NCBI GenBank assembly: GCA_019456305.1
Contig: VRUD01000027.1
Span: 1-48,026, forward strand
From: Cytophagales bacterium
Lineage (GTDB): Bacteria; Bacteroidota; Bacteroidia; Cytophagales; VRUD01
Reading direction: 5' to 3'
Length of the DNA stretch: 48,026 bases
Below are positions 1 through 7,156 of this stretch, piece after piece; position 1 is the first letter of the stretch; each line of letters opens with the position of its first letter. The translations under genes and the position numbers were made by a program. The notes under the pieces were generated by a model. The model had not been told where the DNA came from. It was given only the letters and a program-made list of their open reading frames with translations, and did not search any database.

Positions 1-107
1 GGCTCTTGCCTTATTTTTTTTGCAAAGATAGTTATGTTTAATCCTAAATATTAATTGTTTTTATCGGACAACAGTGATTTTTTTTTAAAATAGCTATTTT
101 TATACTT

Positions 108-259
108 GAGTCCACTCTAAAAAGTCAATTTTCGCCACAAAAGCACAAAAACACTAAATCCTACTAAAAATTAACTAATTGATTTTCAGGGTTTTGTGGG
201 ATTTAGTGCTTTGGTGTTTTAGTGGCATTTTTTCTTTTTTAACTTTTTAGAGTGGACTC
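108..259. repeat. Palindromic miniature element
   Basis: An 18-bp perfect terminal inverted repeat (GAGTCCACTCTAAAAAGT at 108-125, its complement at 242-259) encloses a second, imperfect inversion: GCCACAAAAGCAC.. near 135 against ..GTGTTTTAGTGGC near 225. The whole 152 bp could fold into one long hairpin. No ORF lies inside. It sits just downstream of the START-like gene and could double as a terminator. MITE-like nature is inference; no target duplication was identified. Confidence 0.7.
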
Positions 260-283
260 ATACTTTAAATCTAAAATTCTATT

Positions 284-679
284 TCACCCTCCTACAAGTT
301 CCCTTAAGTTGTCAATAAAACAAGACCATAGCTCATTCAACTCCTCTAAATTATCCATTTCAGAATAATCTGTAATGCTAATATAAACTGTTTCAGTAAT
401 TTCATTTTTTAATAACTCAAGTTCTAAATAATTAGGATCGCTGTTTTGTTTTGTATTTTTAGAAATAAATTGAAATTTCACATACTGATTATGCTTAGAT
501 GATACCATTTTTGCAAAATGATCTTCACCATCCCATACAAAGTTATAAATATTATCTTCATCAACACTAACGCCATCAACAAACCATTGTGCTAATCCGT
601 CAGGACTACTAATATAAGGATATAGGATATTCGCAGATGCGTTTATCTCATACTCTTGCTGGAATTTCGTTTTACTCAT
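284..679 (-). CDS. START-like domain protein
   Basis: A 131-residue soluble protein with no signal peptide or membrane segment. The pattern EYEINASANILYPYISSP followed by LAQWF and a central beta-rich segment (NIYNFVWDG, VKFQFISK, LELELLKNEI, TVYISITDY) and a C-terminal helix (LEELNELWSCFIDNLREL) is that of the helix-grip START/SRPBCC fold, specifically the short START-like family common in Bacteroidota. Its ligand is unknown in this family. The start ATG at 679 is well placed, with the N-terminal strand beginning immediately. It precedes the thrS operon on the same strand, but the tRNA gene and repeats lie between. Confidence 0.8.
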   Translation of the reverse strand: MSKTKFQQEYEINASANILYPYISSPDGLAQWFVDGVSVDEDNIYNFVWDGEDHFAKMVSSKHNQYVKFQFISKNTKQNSDPNYLELELLKNEITETVYISITDYSEMDNLEELNELWSCFIDNLRELVGG

Positions 680-696
680 AGATTTAGCCCCAATTG

Positions 697-770
697 TAGC
701 GAGGGCGGGATTTGAACCCGCGACCTCAGGGTTATGAATCCTGCGCTCTTACCAACTGAGCTACCTCGCC
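697..770 (-). tRNA. tRNA-Met (anticodon CAU)
   Basis: Read on the minus strand, the gene begins GGCGAGGTAGCTCAGTTGG and ends in an acceptor strand CCTCGCT plus discriminator A. The T-arm GCGGGTTCAAATCCCGC is canonical and the seven-base anticodon loop is TTCATAA, giving CAU. The anticodon stem closes with an A-C mismatch at 31-39. CCA is not encoded. Elongator Met is more likely than initiator because the first acceptor pair is normal (G-U). A lysidine-modified tRNA-Ile cannot be excluded. Confidence 0.93.
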
Positions 771-803
771 AACTAGTGTAGCAACAATTTAGTTTTGCAA
801 CAT

Positions 804-978
804 TAATTAGTGTCTGTCTATAAAGTAGGGCAATTATGAAAACCGCTAAAGCGGTTATACCTTTTTAGTTCTCATTAACCCCTGACTTAAGTCAGGGGTT
901 AATGAGAAATTAGAACACACTAACCGTTTTAACGGTTTTTTTTAATAATTAACTGACTTTATAGACAGACACTAATTA
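804..978. repeat. MITE-like element with 23-bp terminal repeats
   Basis: Terminal inverted repeats at 804-826 and 956-978 match over 23 bp (core TTAGTGTCTGTCTATAAAGT). Inside are three hairpins: AACCGCTAAAGCGGTT near 841, a perfect 40-bp palindrome at 869-908 centred on CTGACTTAAGTCAG, and AACCGTTTTAACGGTT near 922. It has no ORF and lies between the tRNA and rplT. A 23-bp internal piece (905-927) recurs inverted at 46785-46807. Confidence 0.8.
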
Positions 979-1010
979 GTAATAAATAGATTCTTTCGTT
1001 ATTAATCAAC

Positions 1011-1164
1011 AAATGGTTATATGGCTATATGGTTAAATGGTTTGTGATGAGATTAGAGACGCCCAATTTGGGCGTCTCTAATCTCATAGGTTTAAACTCG
1101 CTGCTTAATTGCTGGCAATTTAGTTGCCATAAAACCATATAACCATATAACCATATAACCATTT
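1011..1164. repeat. Palindromic repeat with GAGACG hairpin core
   Basis: The outer arms at 1011-1040 and 1135-1164 are runs of ATGGTTAT/ATAACCAT units and pair over about 30 bp with few mismatches. The centre (1047-1087) is a perfect hairpin with 20-bp arms containing AGAGACGCCCAA. The element ends 4 bp from the rplT stop codon, so it may terminate the operon. The GAGACGCCCAATTT core recurs at 17321. Confidence 0.75.
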
Positions 1165-1168
1165 TTTT

Positions 1169-1513
1169 CTATTGTACTTTCTCCACAACAGCCTTGAATG
1201 TTTCAGGATTGTTCATAGCCAGATCAGCAAGTACTTTCCGGTCAATATCAATATTTGCCTGCTTAAGCTTGCCCATAAACTGTGAATAGGACATTCCATA
1301 TTCTCGTACCCCGGCATTTATTCTTTGGATCCAAAGTCTTCTAAACATTCTCTTGTTATTTTTTCTATCACGGTATGCGTACAATAGACCTTTTTCTACA
1401 GCATTTCTGGCAACGCTATATACATTTTTCCTCCTGCCCCAATAGCCTTTAGCGGCTTTTAATATTTTTTTTCTTCTTAGCTGTGAAGCGACTGCATTTA
1501 CTGATCTTGGCAT
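1169..1513 (-). CDS. rplT: 50S ribosomal protein L20
   Basis: A 114-residue basic protein with the typical L20 start [19 protein letters not shown], the [17 protein letters not shown] segment and [21 protein letters not shown]20 binds 23S rRNA early in large-subunit assembly. Length and motifs are standard. It is the last gene of thrS-infC-rpmI-rplT, 24 bp after rpmI. In other bacteria L20 represses this operon by binding its own mRNA; no L20-binding structure was identified here. Confidence 0.98.
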   Translation of the reverse strand: MPRSVNAVASQLRRKKILKAAKGYWGRRKNVYSVARNAVEKGLLYAYRDRKNNKRMFRRLWIQRINAGVREYGMSYSQFMGKLKQANIDIDRKVLADLAMNNPETFKAVVEKVQ

Positions 1514-1537
1514 AATTCAATTAAAAAATTTGTTAAT

Positions 1538-1732
1538 TTAGATATTAAGCAAAAGTTTCACTCTCTTTTCATCAGACCTGTGCACTAAGGCCGGCATCCC
1601 TAATTTCCTTTTCCTTTTAATAGATTTTTTAGTCAGAATATGATTTTTAAAAGCGTGCTTTCTTTTAATTTTACCGGTGCCGGTTAACCTAAAGCGTTTT
1701 TTTGCTCCTGAATTTGTTTTTACTTTTGGCAT
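1538..1732 (-). CDS. rpmI: 50S ribosomal protein L35
   Basis: A 64-residue basic protein beginning [20 protein letters not shown] and ending [11 protein letters not shown]. These are family-typical L35 features, including [15 protein letters not shown]. It is part of the large ribosomal subunit. It lies between infC and rplT in the conserved order. A roughly 250-bp spacer filled by an interspersed repeat separates it from infC, which is unusual because these genes are normally tightly packed. Confidence 0.98.
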   Translation of the reverse strand: MPKVKTNSGAKKRFRLTGTGKIKRKHAFKNHILTKKSIKRKRKLGMPALVHRSDEKRVKLLLNI

Positions 1733-1736
1733 AATT

Positions 1737-1980
1737 TATTGTATCGGAATTTCATCCCGAGTACTCGGGATAAATGAAATTTATATTCAAACCTATCCTT
1801 TGTGCACTTAATGAACAGCTACTGGGCTCTGGTTACTGGGTTCTGGGTTATTAGTAATTCTTTCTGACAGTATTCACTCTACCAGTACCCAGCACCCAGT
1901 ACCCAGTAACTAACTTATTATTTTTACTTCGCTCAATATTTAGTAATTTCATCCCGAGTACTCGGGATCAACTTATGAAA
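1737..1980. repeat. Interspersed repeat, family CCCAGTAC, copy A
   Basis: This spacer between rpmI and infC is one copy of a roughly 200-bp repeat also found at 2735-2972 and 39460-39630. Its core inverted arms are CTACTGGGCTCTGGTTACTG (around 1819) and ACCCAGCACCCAGTACCCAG (around 1885). Both ends of this copy also carry the perfect palindrome ATCCCGAGTACTCGGGAT (1755-1772, 1952-1969). No reading frame. Confidence 0.8.
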
Positions 1981-1988
1981 TTATGTTC

Positions 1989-2540
1989 TTATTTTTTTTG
2001 TTTAGGTTCTAATATCATAATCATTCTTCTACCTTCCATCTTTGGCATATATTCAACTTTGGCCTTATCTTCCAAAGCCTGTGCAAATTTTAACAACAAT
2101 ACTTCTCCCTTTTGCTTATAGACTATTGTTCTTCCTGGAAAATGAACGTAGGCTTTAACTTTAGCGCCATGATTTAAAAAATTTATTGCGTGTTTGAGTT
2201 TAAAATCAAAATCATGAACATCTGTATTGGGTCCAAACCTGATCTCTTTAATTACTATTTTCTGAGCTTTAGCTCTTAACTCTTTCTGTTTCTTTTTGTA
2301 CTGGTATTTAAATTTAGTATATTCAATGATCCTGCAAACAGGAGGATTAGCTTTAGGCGCTATTTCTACAAGGTCTAACCCCCTTTCCTTAGCCAGCTCT
2401 ATTGCGTCCTGTATATTATATACATCCTGCTCAATATCCTCGCCCACAACCCTTACTTCCATGGCTGTTATTTTCCCATTCACCCTGAAGGGTTCTTCCA
2501 CCCTGCCACGTCTTTTAAACCTTCCTTGAAATTTACCGAT
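1989..2540 (-). CDS. infC: Translation initiation factor IF-3, AUC start
   Basis: The protein carries the IF-3 hallmarks [56 protein letters not shown] and [14 protein letters not shown], and so the N domain, helical linker and C domain. The first ordinary start is GTG at 2501, which truncates the N-terminal basic segment. Thirteen codons upstream, ATC at 2540-2538 follows a strong GGAGG (2546-2550) by five bases, with an in-frame TAA 15 nt further up and no ATG, GTG or TTG between. From ATC the protein is 183 residues, beginning (M)[19 protein letters not shown]-3 genes are known for AUU/AUC starts used in autoregulation. Confidence 0.93.
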   Translation of the reverse strand: MGKFQGRFKRRGRVEEPFRVNGKITAMEVRVVGEDIEQDVYNIQDAIELAKERGLDLVEIAPKANPPVCRIIEYTKFKYQYKKKQKELRAKAQKIVIKEIRFGPNTDVHDFDFKLKHAINFLNHGAKVKAYVHFPGRTIVYKQKGEVLLLKFAQALEDKAKVEYMPKMEGRRMIMILEPKQKK

Positions 2541-2550
2541 TTTTACCTCC
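2538..2550 (-). promoter_or_regulatory. infC Shine-Dalgarno and AUC start
   Basis: On the minus strand GGAGG is followed by TAAAA and then ATC. This strong ribosome site decides the infC start at a non-standard codon. Discrimination against AUC by IF-3 itself would allow autogenous control, as established for E. coli infC with AUU. That it works here is inference. Confidence 0.75.
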
Positions 2551-2576
2551 TTTTTTTATTAGAAATTAGAAAATAG

Positions 2577-2635
2577 TATAGAGGAGGCATGTTGAGCGAC
2601 AGCGAAATCCCGATTCTGTCGGAGCCTCCTCTATA
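2577..2635. repeat. Hairpin in thrS-infC spacer
   Basis: Perfect 12-bp arms TATAGAGGAGGC (2577-2588) and its complement (2624-2635) flank a 35-nt loop containing GTTGAGCGACAGCGAAATC. It lies about 40 nt upstream of the infC start and could act as an attenuator or simply be another interspersed palindrome. The arms include an anti-SD-like CCTCC. Confidence 0.55.
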
Positions 2636-2734
2636 CAAAATGCCTCGTTTTTACTCGGGGTCTAACTTTTCTATTACACCAATTGGGCGTAAATATCGTA
2701 ATATTTTCAAAATATATAAAATTAAATCAATTTT

Positions 2735-2972
2735 ATTTTATCGGAATTTCAATGTTTAAATGAAATTTATATTTCAATCTATTATTTGTGTTCTTAATGA
2801 ACAGCTACTGGGCTCTGGTTACTGAGTTCTGGATTATTTGCTTTCGGCAGGCAGGTTGGTAATTCTTTCTGACGGTAATCACTACCTTTACCCAGCAACC
2901 AGTACCCAGTACCCAGTAACCAGCAATTTTATCATATTTTTTCTTCATCCCGAGTACTCGGGATCAATTTAC
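2735..2972. repeat. Interspersed repeat, family CCCAGTAC, copy B
   Basis: The second copy of the spacer repeat, immediately after the thrS stop. It shares TTAATGAACAGCTACTGGGC, AATTCTTTCTGAC and the CCCAGTACCCAGTAACCAG run with copy A. It has an extra GGCAGGCAGG-containing piece near 2848 and one ATCCCGAGTACTCGGGAT palindrome at 2947-2964. No ORF. Confidence 0.8.
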
Positions 2973-2976
2973 AACG

Positions 2977-4938
2977 TTATGTCCTAAACTCCCCCACCTT
3001 TGCTTCATCTCTGAACATTTTTTCAAATTCTTCATGGGAAAAGCTGCCTAAGTCCCCTTTTCCATGTCTTCTCACTGCTATTTTTCCTTCCTTCTCTTCT
3101 TTTTCACCAACGATTATCATGTAAGGCACTTTTTTTAATTCGGCATCACGAATTTTTTTCCCGATCTTTTCATCCCGGTTATCTATAAAACCCGTGATAT
3201 CATCTGTTTGTAAATCTGATAAGACCGTTTGAGCATAAACTTCATATTTTTCTGAAATAGGCAATACAGCTACCTGTTCGGGTGAAAGCCAAAGAGGAAA
3301 ATTTCCCTCACAATGCTCAATTAATACAGCTATAAACCTTTCTAATGACCCAAATGGCGCTCTATGAATCATCACAGGGCGATGTTTCTGATTATCTGAC
3401 CCTATGTATTCTAACCGGAACCTTTCGGGTAGTTGATAATCAACCTGTATCGTCCCTAATTGCCAGTTTCGGCCCAGTGCATCTTTGACCATAAAATCCA
3501 GTTTTGGACCGTAAAATACGGCTTCACCCAATTCAGTGACGGTGGTTAATTTTTTCTCCCGGGCTGCTTCAATAATAGCCCGTTCTGCTTTTTCCCAATC
3601 TTCATCTGTTCCAATATATTTTTCTTTTTCCTGTGGATCTCTCAAAGATATCTGGGCAGTATAATCTCTAAAATCAAGGGCGTCAAAAACGTACATGATC
3701 AGGTCAATAACTGCTAAAAATTCTTCCTTGACCTGGTCAGGGCGGCAAAAAATATGTGCATCATCAACGGTAAAACCCCGCACACGTGTCAAACCCTGTA
3801 ATTCCCCACTTTGTTCATAGCGGTAAACGGTGCCAAACTCTGCTAAACGAACAGGAAGGTCTTTATAAGAACGCGGCTTGCTTTTGTAGATTTCGCAGTG
3901 ATGGGGGCAATTCATAGGCTTTAAAAAAAACTCTTCCCCTTCGCTGGGGGTTGCAATTGGCTGGAAAGAATCCTTGCCATATTTTTCGTAATGCCCTGAA
4001 GTTATATAGAGTTCTTTATTTCCAATATGTGGGGTAGTTACAGGCAGATAGCCTGCTCTTTGCTGCGCTTTTTTCAGAAAATCCATCAAACGTTCTCTTA
4101 AAACAGTTCCTTTAGGGAGCCACAATGGTAAACCCAATCCTACTTTTTCAGAAAAAGTAAAAAGCTCCAACTCTTTTCCCAGTTTTCGATGGTCACGTTT
4201 TTTTGCCTCTTCAATTACTTCCAGGTACGCTGTCAATTCTTTTTGCCTGGGGAAGGTAATGCCATAAATCCTTGTAAGCTGTTTATTGTTTTCATCGCCC
4301 CGCCAATAGGCGCCTGCTACATTCATTAATTTAACAGCTTTAATAAATGCTGTATTTGGTATGTGTGGGCCTTTACAAAGGTCTATAAAGTTCCCTTGGG
4401 TGTAAAAGGTAATTTCACCATCCTGAAGATCCTTCAGCAGATCTAATTTATACTCATCTCCTTTTTTATTGAAATGATCTACAGCATCTTTTTTAGAAAT
4501 TTCCTTTCTCAAAAAAACGTTTTTTTGCCTTGCCAGGTCAAGCATTTTACTTTCTATCTTCTGAAAATCTTCAGACGAAAACTCTCTATCGCCAAAATCA
4601 ACATCATAGTAAAACCCATTTTCAATGGGTGGCCCGATACCGAATTTTATACCAGGATACAGCGCTTCAAGCGTTTCTGCCATTAAATGTGCTGAGGAAT
4701 GCCAGAATGCAGCTTTACCTCCCTTGTCATCCCAGGTTAACAACTGCACCACAGCATCACTATTGATGGGTCTTGTGGCGTCCAATACTTCTCCATTGAC
4801 TTTTGCTGCCAGCACGTTTCGGGCAAGTCCTTCACTAATGCCGGAAGCAATATTGAGGCCGGTTGTACCTTTTGGGAACTCTTTTATAGTTCCGTCAGGG
4901 AAGGTGATCTTTATTTTTAATTTTTGATTTTCACCCAT
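2977..4938 (-). CDS. thrS: Threonine--tRNA ligase
   Basis: A 653-residue class II aminoacyl-tRNA synthetase charging tRNA-Thr. Domains in order: TGS (about 8-70: [17 protein letters not shown]), the editing domain with [17 protein letters not shown], the catalytic core with the zinc-site segment [16 protein letters not shown] and motif 3 [16 protein letters not shown], then the anticodon-binding domain (about 555-650: [14 protein letters not shown]). HSSAH replaces the commoner HSTAH, which is conservative. The length is full. It is the first gene of thrS-infC-rpmI-rplT. Confidence 0.98.
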   Translation of the reverse strand: MGENQKLKIKITFPDGTIKEFPKGTTGLNIASGISEGLARNVLAAKVNGEVLDATRPINSDAVVQLLTWDDKGGKAAFWHSSAHLMAETLEALYPGIKFGIGPPIENGFYYDVDFGDREFSSEDFQKIESKMLDLARQKNVFLRKEISKKDAVDHFNKKGDEYKLDLLKDLQDGEITFYTQGNFIDLCKGPHIPNTAFIKAVKLMNVAGAYWRGDENNKQLTRIYGITFPRQKELTAYLEVIEEAKKRDHRKLGKELELFTFSEKVGLGLPLWLPKGTVLRERLMDFLKKAQQRAGYLPVTTPHIGNKELYITSGHYEKYGKDSFQPIATPSEGEEFFLKPMNCPHHCEIYKSKPRSYKDLPVRLAEFGTVYRYEQSGELQGLTRVRGFTVDDAHIFCRPDQVKEEFLAVIDLIMYVFDALDFRDYTAQISLRDPQEKEKYIGTDEDWEKAERAIIEAAREKKLTTVTELGEAVFYGPKLDFMVKDALGRNWQLGTIQVDYQLPERFRLEYIGSDNQKHRPVMIHRAPFGSLERFIAVLIEHCEGNFPLWLSPEQVAVLPISEKYEVYAQTVLSDLQTDDITGFIDNRDEKIGKKIRDAELKKVPYMIIVGEKEEKEGKIAVRRHGKGDLGSFSHEEFEKMFRDEAKVGEFRT

Positions 4939-5027
4939 TGATTGTTGAATCGTTATTCGTTTTCAAAAAGTAAATCCCTACTTAAATAATTTAATGATCA
5001 ACGTAAAAATCACACTTAATGAGGATA

Positions 5028-5112
5028 GCGTCACGAGTTACCCGGAAGCAAAAAACTGCTTGAGCGTAGAGAATTCCGCCAACTGGCGGGGCTATTGTGC
5101 TACCCCATGCGC
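5028..5112. repeat. Composite repeat (CGAGTTACCCGG plus CCGCCAACTGGCGG)
   Basis: This spacer between thrS and the TPR gene contains GCGTCACGAGTTACCCGGAA, CTTGAGCGTAGAGAA and CCATGCGCTTTG. The same three blocks occur in the same order at about 9690-9800 inside the DUF5686 frame. A CCGCCAACTGGCGGGG palindrome (5076-5091) splits this copy, and a different palindrome-bearing piece splits the other. Nested insertion into an older repeat is the simplest reading. Confidence 0.65.
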
Positions 5113-5120
5113 TTTGTAGC

Positions 5121-6275
5121 TTACCGAATAGTATCACTTAAAACCGTTTTAACAGAATCCTGAGATACTTGCACCACCTGCTTAACCACCTTCTTCCTGT
5201 ATATTTTCCTCTTTAACTTTTTCAGCGCACCCGCTGCATCCTGGTTCAGAGAATCTAAACTAACAGCCATTTCATATTGTGGGATCGCTTCCTTTTTGCG
5301 GGCTCTATATTCATAAGTTCGTCCTAACAAATAATAAGCAGAACTCATCTGTTGATTACTCTTTACCCCGCCAGTTGGCGGGGCCCTGCCCCGCCAACTG
5401 GCGGGGCCCTGCGCATTTATTGCATTCAAAAAATATATCTCCGCATCATCATAATTTCGTTCATTGAAAGCCAATACGCCCAGATTATAATGAGCCAGAT
5501 AAAATTCAGGATCAAATTCCAATGCTTTTAAATAACACGCCTTTGAAGTATCCAATTCATTTAAGTATTGAAATGTAACTCCTTTATTATAATACAGGAA
5601 CGGGTTGGCCGCGTTGTACCTTAAACCGGAGTTAATATACTGCATGGCAATATCGTATTCTTTCCTGGCATTAAATAGTCTTACAAGGTTATTATGCGCT
5701 TCAACATATTCAGGGGTTTGCTCAATAGCTGTTTGCAGGTTTGAAATGGCTCTGGCAGTATCTCCGATTTCAGCGTATATCATCCCTTTGTAGAAATAAG
5801 CATCAGCATTGAAAGGAGTGATCCTGAGAGCTTTATTCATATAATCAAATGCTTTTTGGTATTGCATGACGATGTAATACATCTCTCCGATCAATATAAA
5901 AAGTTCCGGATTTTTTAACTGCAACAATTCTGCTTTTTCCGCTGCTTTCAAACTCAATTTAATTTTATTAATTGCCCTGTATGCTTTAGATTTAATGAAA
6001 TAATATTTTCCATTTATAGAATCCTTTTCAAGAGCAAATATAATATCATTCAAAGCCAGTGTATCTTCACCCGCTTCCAGGTATAGTTTAGCCCTTTTAT
6101 AATAAAGCTCAGGGTTTTCGGGGTTATTTTTGATGGCATCGCTTACAGCTAGTAGCTTAGCTTCTGTGGGGTTTGTTTCAAGTTGAACTTCGTGGATACT
6201 ATTATCACTATCGCTTTTGGAACCACAAGCGTTTAAGAATAAAAAAGTGCCAATTATAAATATATAAAATTTCAT
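5121..6275 (-). CDS. TPR-repeat lipoprotein
   Basis: A 384-residue predicted lipoprotein. The signal peptide MKFYIFIIGTFLFLNAC ends at lipobox Cys17. The rest is a chain of about eight tetratricopeptide repeats (PELYYKRAKLYLEAGEDTLA, PELFILIGEMYYIVMQYQKA, ADAYFYKGMIYAEIGDTARA and so on), a protein-interaction scaffold. The C-terminus is basic and Val-rich. The partner is unknown. Residues about 290-303 (QGPASWRGRAPPTGG) are foreign to the repeat pattern and come from a GC-rich palindrome inserted in frame between two TPR helices. RAYT starts upstream on the same strand, ending 5 bp away. Confidence 0.85.
   Translation of the reverse strand: MKFYIFIIGTFLFLNACGSKSDSDNSIHEVQLETNPTEAKLLAVSDAIKNNPENPELYYKRAKLYLEAGEDTLALNDIIFALEKDSINGKYYFIKSKAYRAINKIKLSLKAAEKAELLQLKNPELFILIGEMYYIVMQYQKAFDYMNKALRITPFNADAYFYKGMIYAEIGDTARAISNLQTAIEQTPEYVEAHNNLVRLFNARKEYDIAMQYINSGLRYNAANPFLYYNKGVTFQYLNELDTSKACYLKALEFDPEFYLAHYNLGVLAFNERNYDDAEIYFLNAINAQGPASWRGRAPPTGGVKSNQQMSSAYYLLGRTYEYRARKKEAIPQYEMAVSLDSLNQDAAGALKKLKRKIYRKKVVKQVVQVSQDSVKTVLSDTIR
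5366..5406. repeat. In-frame palindromic insert CCCCGCCAGTTGGCGGGG x2
   Basis: CCCCGCCAGTTGGCGGGG (5366-5383) and its exact complement (5389-5406) are separated by 5 bp inside the TPR lipoprotein gene. The surrounding gene is AT-rich. The same 18-mer forms the 3' end of the response-regulator gene at 36251-36268, and a 16-bp version lies at 5076-5091. Confidence 0.85.
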
Positions 6276-6280
6276 GTTTT

Positions 6281-7105
6281 TTAAAATATTTTATTCACAT
6301 CATCATCATCAATAATTTTATACGACATTTCATAAAACTCCTTTTTATTGCTGGGGAGATCAACTAATTCTCTAGCCAATTTTTGATTACAAAGTGTTTC
6401 ATTTCTTTTTCCTATATATTCTTTAAAAGAGGAAAACTCCCAATCTTCCATCCTTTTAACCAAACCAGCTTCCATTGGGTTTTTATGGATGTAGTTGAAA
6501 CATATAAGGGGATAATACTCATCAGATGACGCATCTAAACATTTTTCTTTTGTTTTTTGCTGAAATAAAGATCCGGTTCTTCTTTCTTGTATATTAATAG
6601 CTCTTGTATATGATCTTAATAATACACCTATAGCGTTATTGAGTTTATAGAGCTGGTTATCATCGGATGACTGGTTGGAATCAGGGTTGGCGTCATCCGA
6701 TGAATAGGTGGATTTTACCCTCCCACATTCATCGGATGACCCCTCGCCTCGTATCATCCAGTCATCAGATGATAGCTTACCCTTTACGCTTAGGCCGTCA
6801 TCGGATGACTGGTTGGGAAGAGGGTTGGCGTCATCCGATGAATAGGTGGCTTTTCCCTTCACACATTCATCGGATGACCCATCGCCTCGTATCATCCAGT
6901 CATCAGATGATTGCCAACTCTTTGTATAAATTAAAAAATGAAAATGATTTGGCATTAAACAATATGCTAATATTTCACAATAATCAAGTAAATATTCTTT
7001 AATTTTTCTCAAAAAGAAAAGATAGTTTTCCCTTCCAAAAAATATTTTCTGTTTATTATTACCTATATTGTAAATATGATAAAGTTGTTCTGATTGAAAA
7101 TACAT
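6281..7105 (-). CDS. RAYT-like Y1/HUH transposase with internal repeats
   Basis: A 274-residue IS200/REP-associated tyrosine transposase (Y1_Tnp). The fold elements are all visible: N-terminal strand and helix, HUH motif in MPNHFHFLI (His54, His56), catalytic Tyr166 in LLRSYTRAIN, and the downstream RTGSLFQQKTKEK, ICFNYIHKNPMEAGLV and DWEFSSFKEYIG typical of chromosomal RAYTs. Such enzymes cut single-stranded DNA at REP palindromes. Residues about 66-149, between the HUH strand and the Tyr helix, are an extra SSDD/SSDE repeat array. One further SSDE sits at the later loop LDASSDEYYP. Without the array the protein would be a normal 190-residue RAYT. Whether it is active is unknown. Confidence 0.88.
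   Translation of the reverse strand: MYFQSEQLYHIYNIGNNKQKIFFGRENYLFFLRKIKEYLLDYCEILAYCLMPNHFHFLIYTKSWQSSDDWMIRGDGSSDECVKGKATYSSDDANPLPNQSSDDGLSVKGKLSSDDWMIRGEGSSDECGRVKSTYSSDDANPDSNQSSDDNQLYKLNNAIGVLLRSYTRAINIQERRTGSLFQQKTKEKCLDASSDEYYPLICFNYIHKNPMEAGLVKRMEDWEFSSFKEYIGKRNETLCNQKLARELVDLPSNKKEFYEMSYKIIDDDDVNKIF
6660..6910. repeat. Regular array of TCATCSGATGA palindromes inside RAYT gene
   Basis: Eight near-palindromes TCATC-N-GATGA begin at 6660, 6693, 6729, 6762, 6798, 6831, 6867 and 6900, spaced alternately 33 and 36 bp. The centre bases run G, C, G, A twice, so the array is two copies of a 138-bp unit, the second partial. Spacers of 22 and 25 bp differ within a unit but recur between units with some substitutions, while all palindromes are intact. 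A ninth unit lies alone at 6519-6529. Every unit is in frame. Confidence 0.9.
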
Positions 7106-7156
7106 ATTTTTAATATATTGGTTTTGAGGTTTTGATCGATTCTACAAAATTAACAA

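Noticed and set aside
697-770. tRNA-Ile with lysidine (CAU)
   Set aside because: Body and stems fit elongator tRNA-Met better; not excludable by sequence alone.
1989-2501. infC starting at GTG 2501
   Set aside because: This would remove the basic N-terminus and ignore the strong GGAGG that points to ATC at 2540.
6660-6910. CRISPR-like repeat/spacer array
   Set aside because: The repeat is only 11 bp and palindromic, the spacers recur between units, and the array is in frame within a transposase gene.
6667-7002. Plus-strand ORF antisense to the RAYT array
   Set aside because: Shadow reading of the same palindrome array; the minus-strand transposase has clear motifs.
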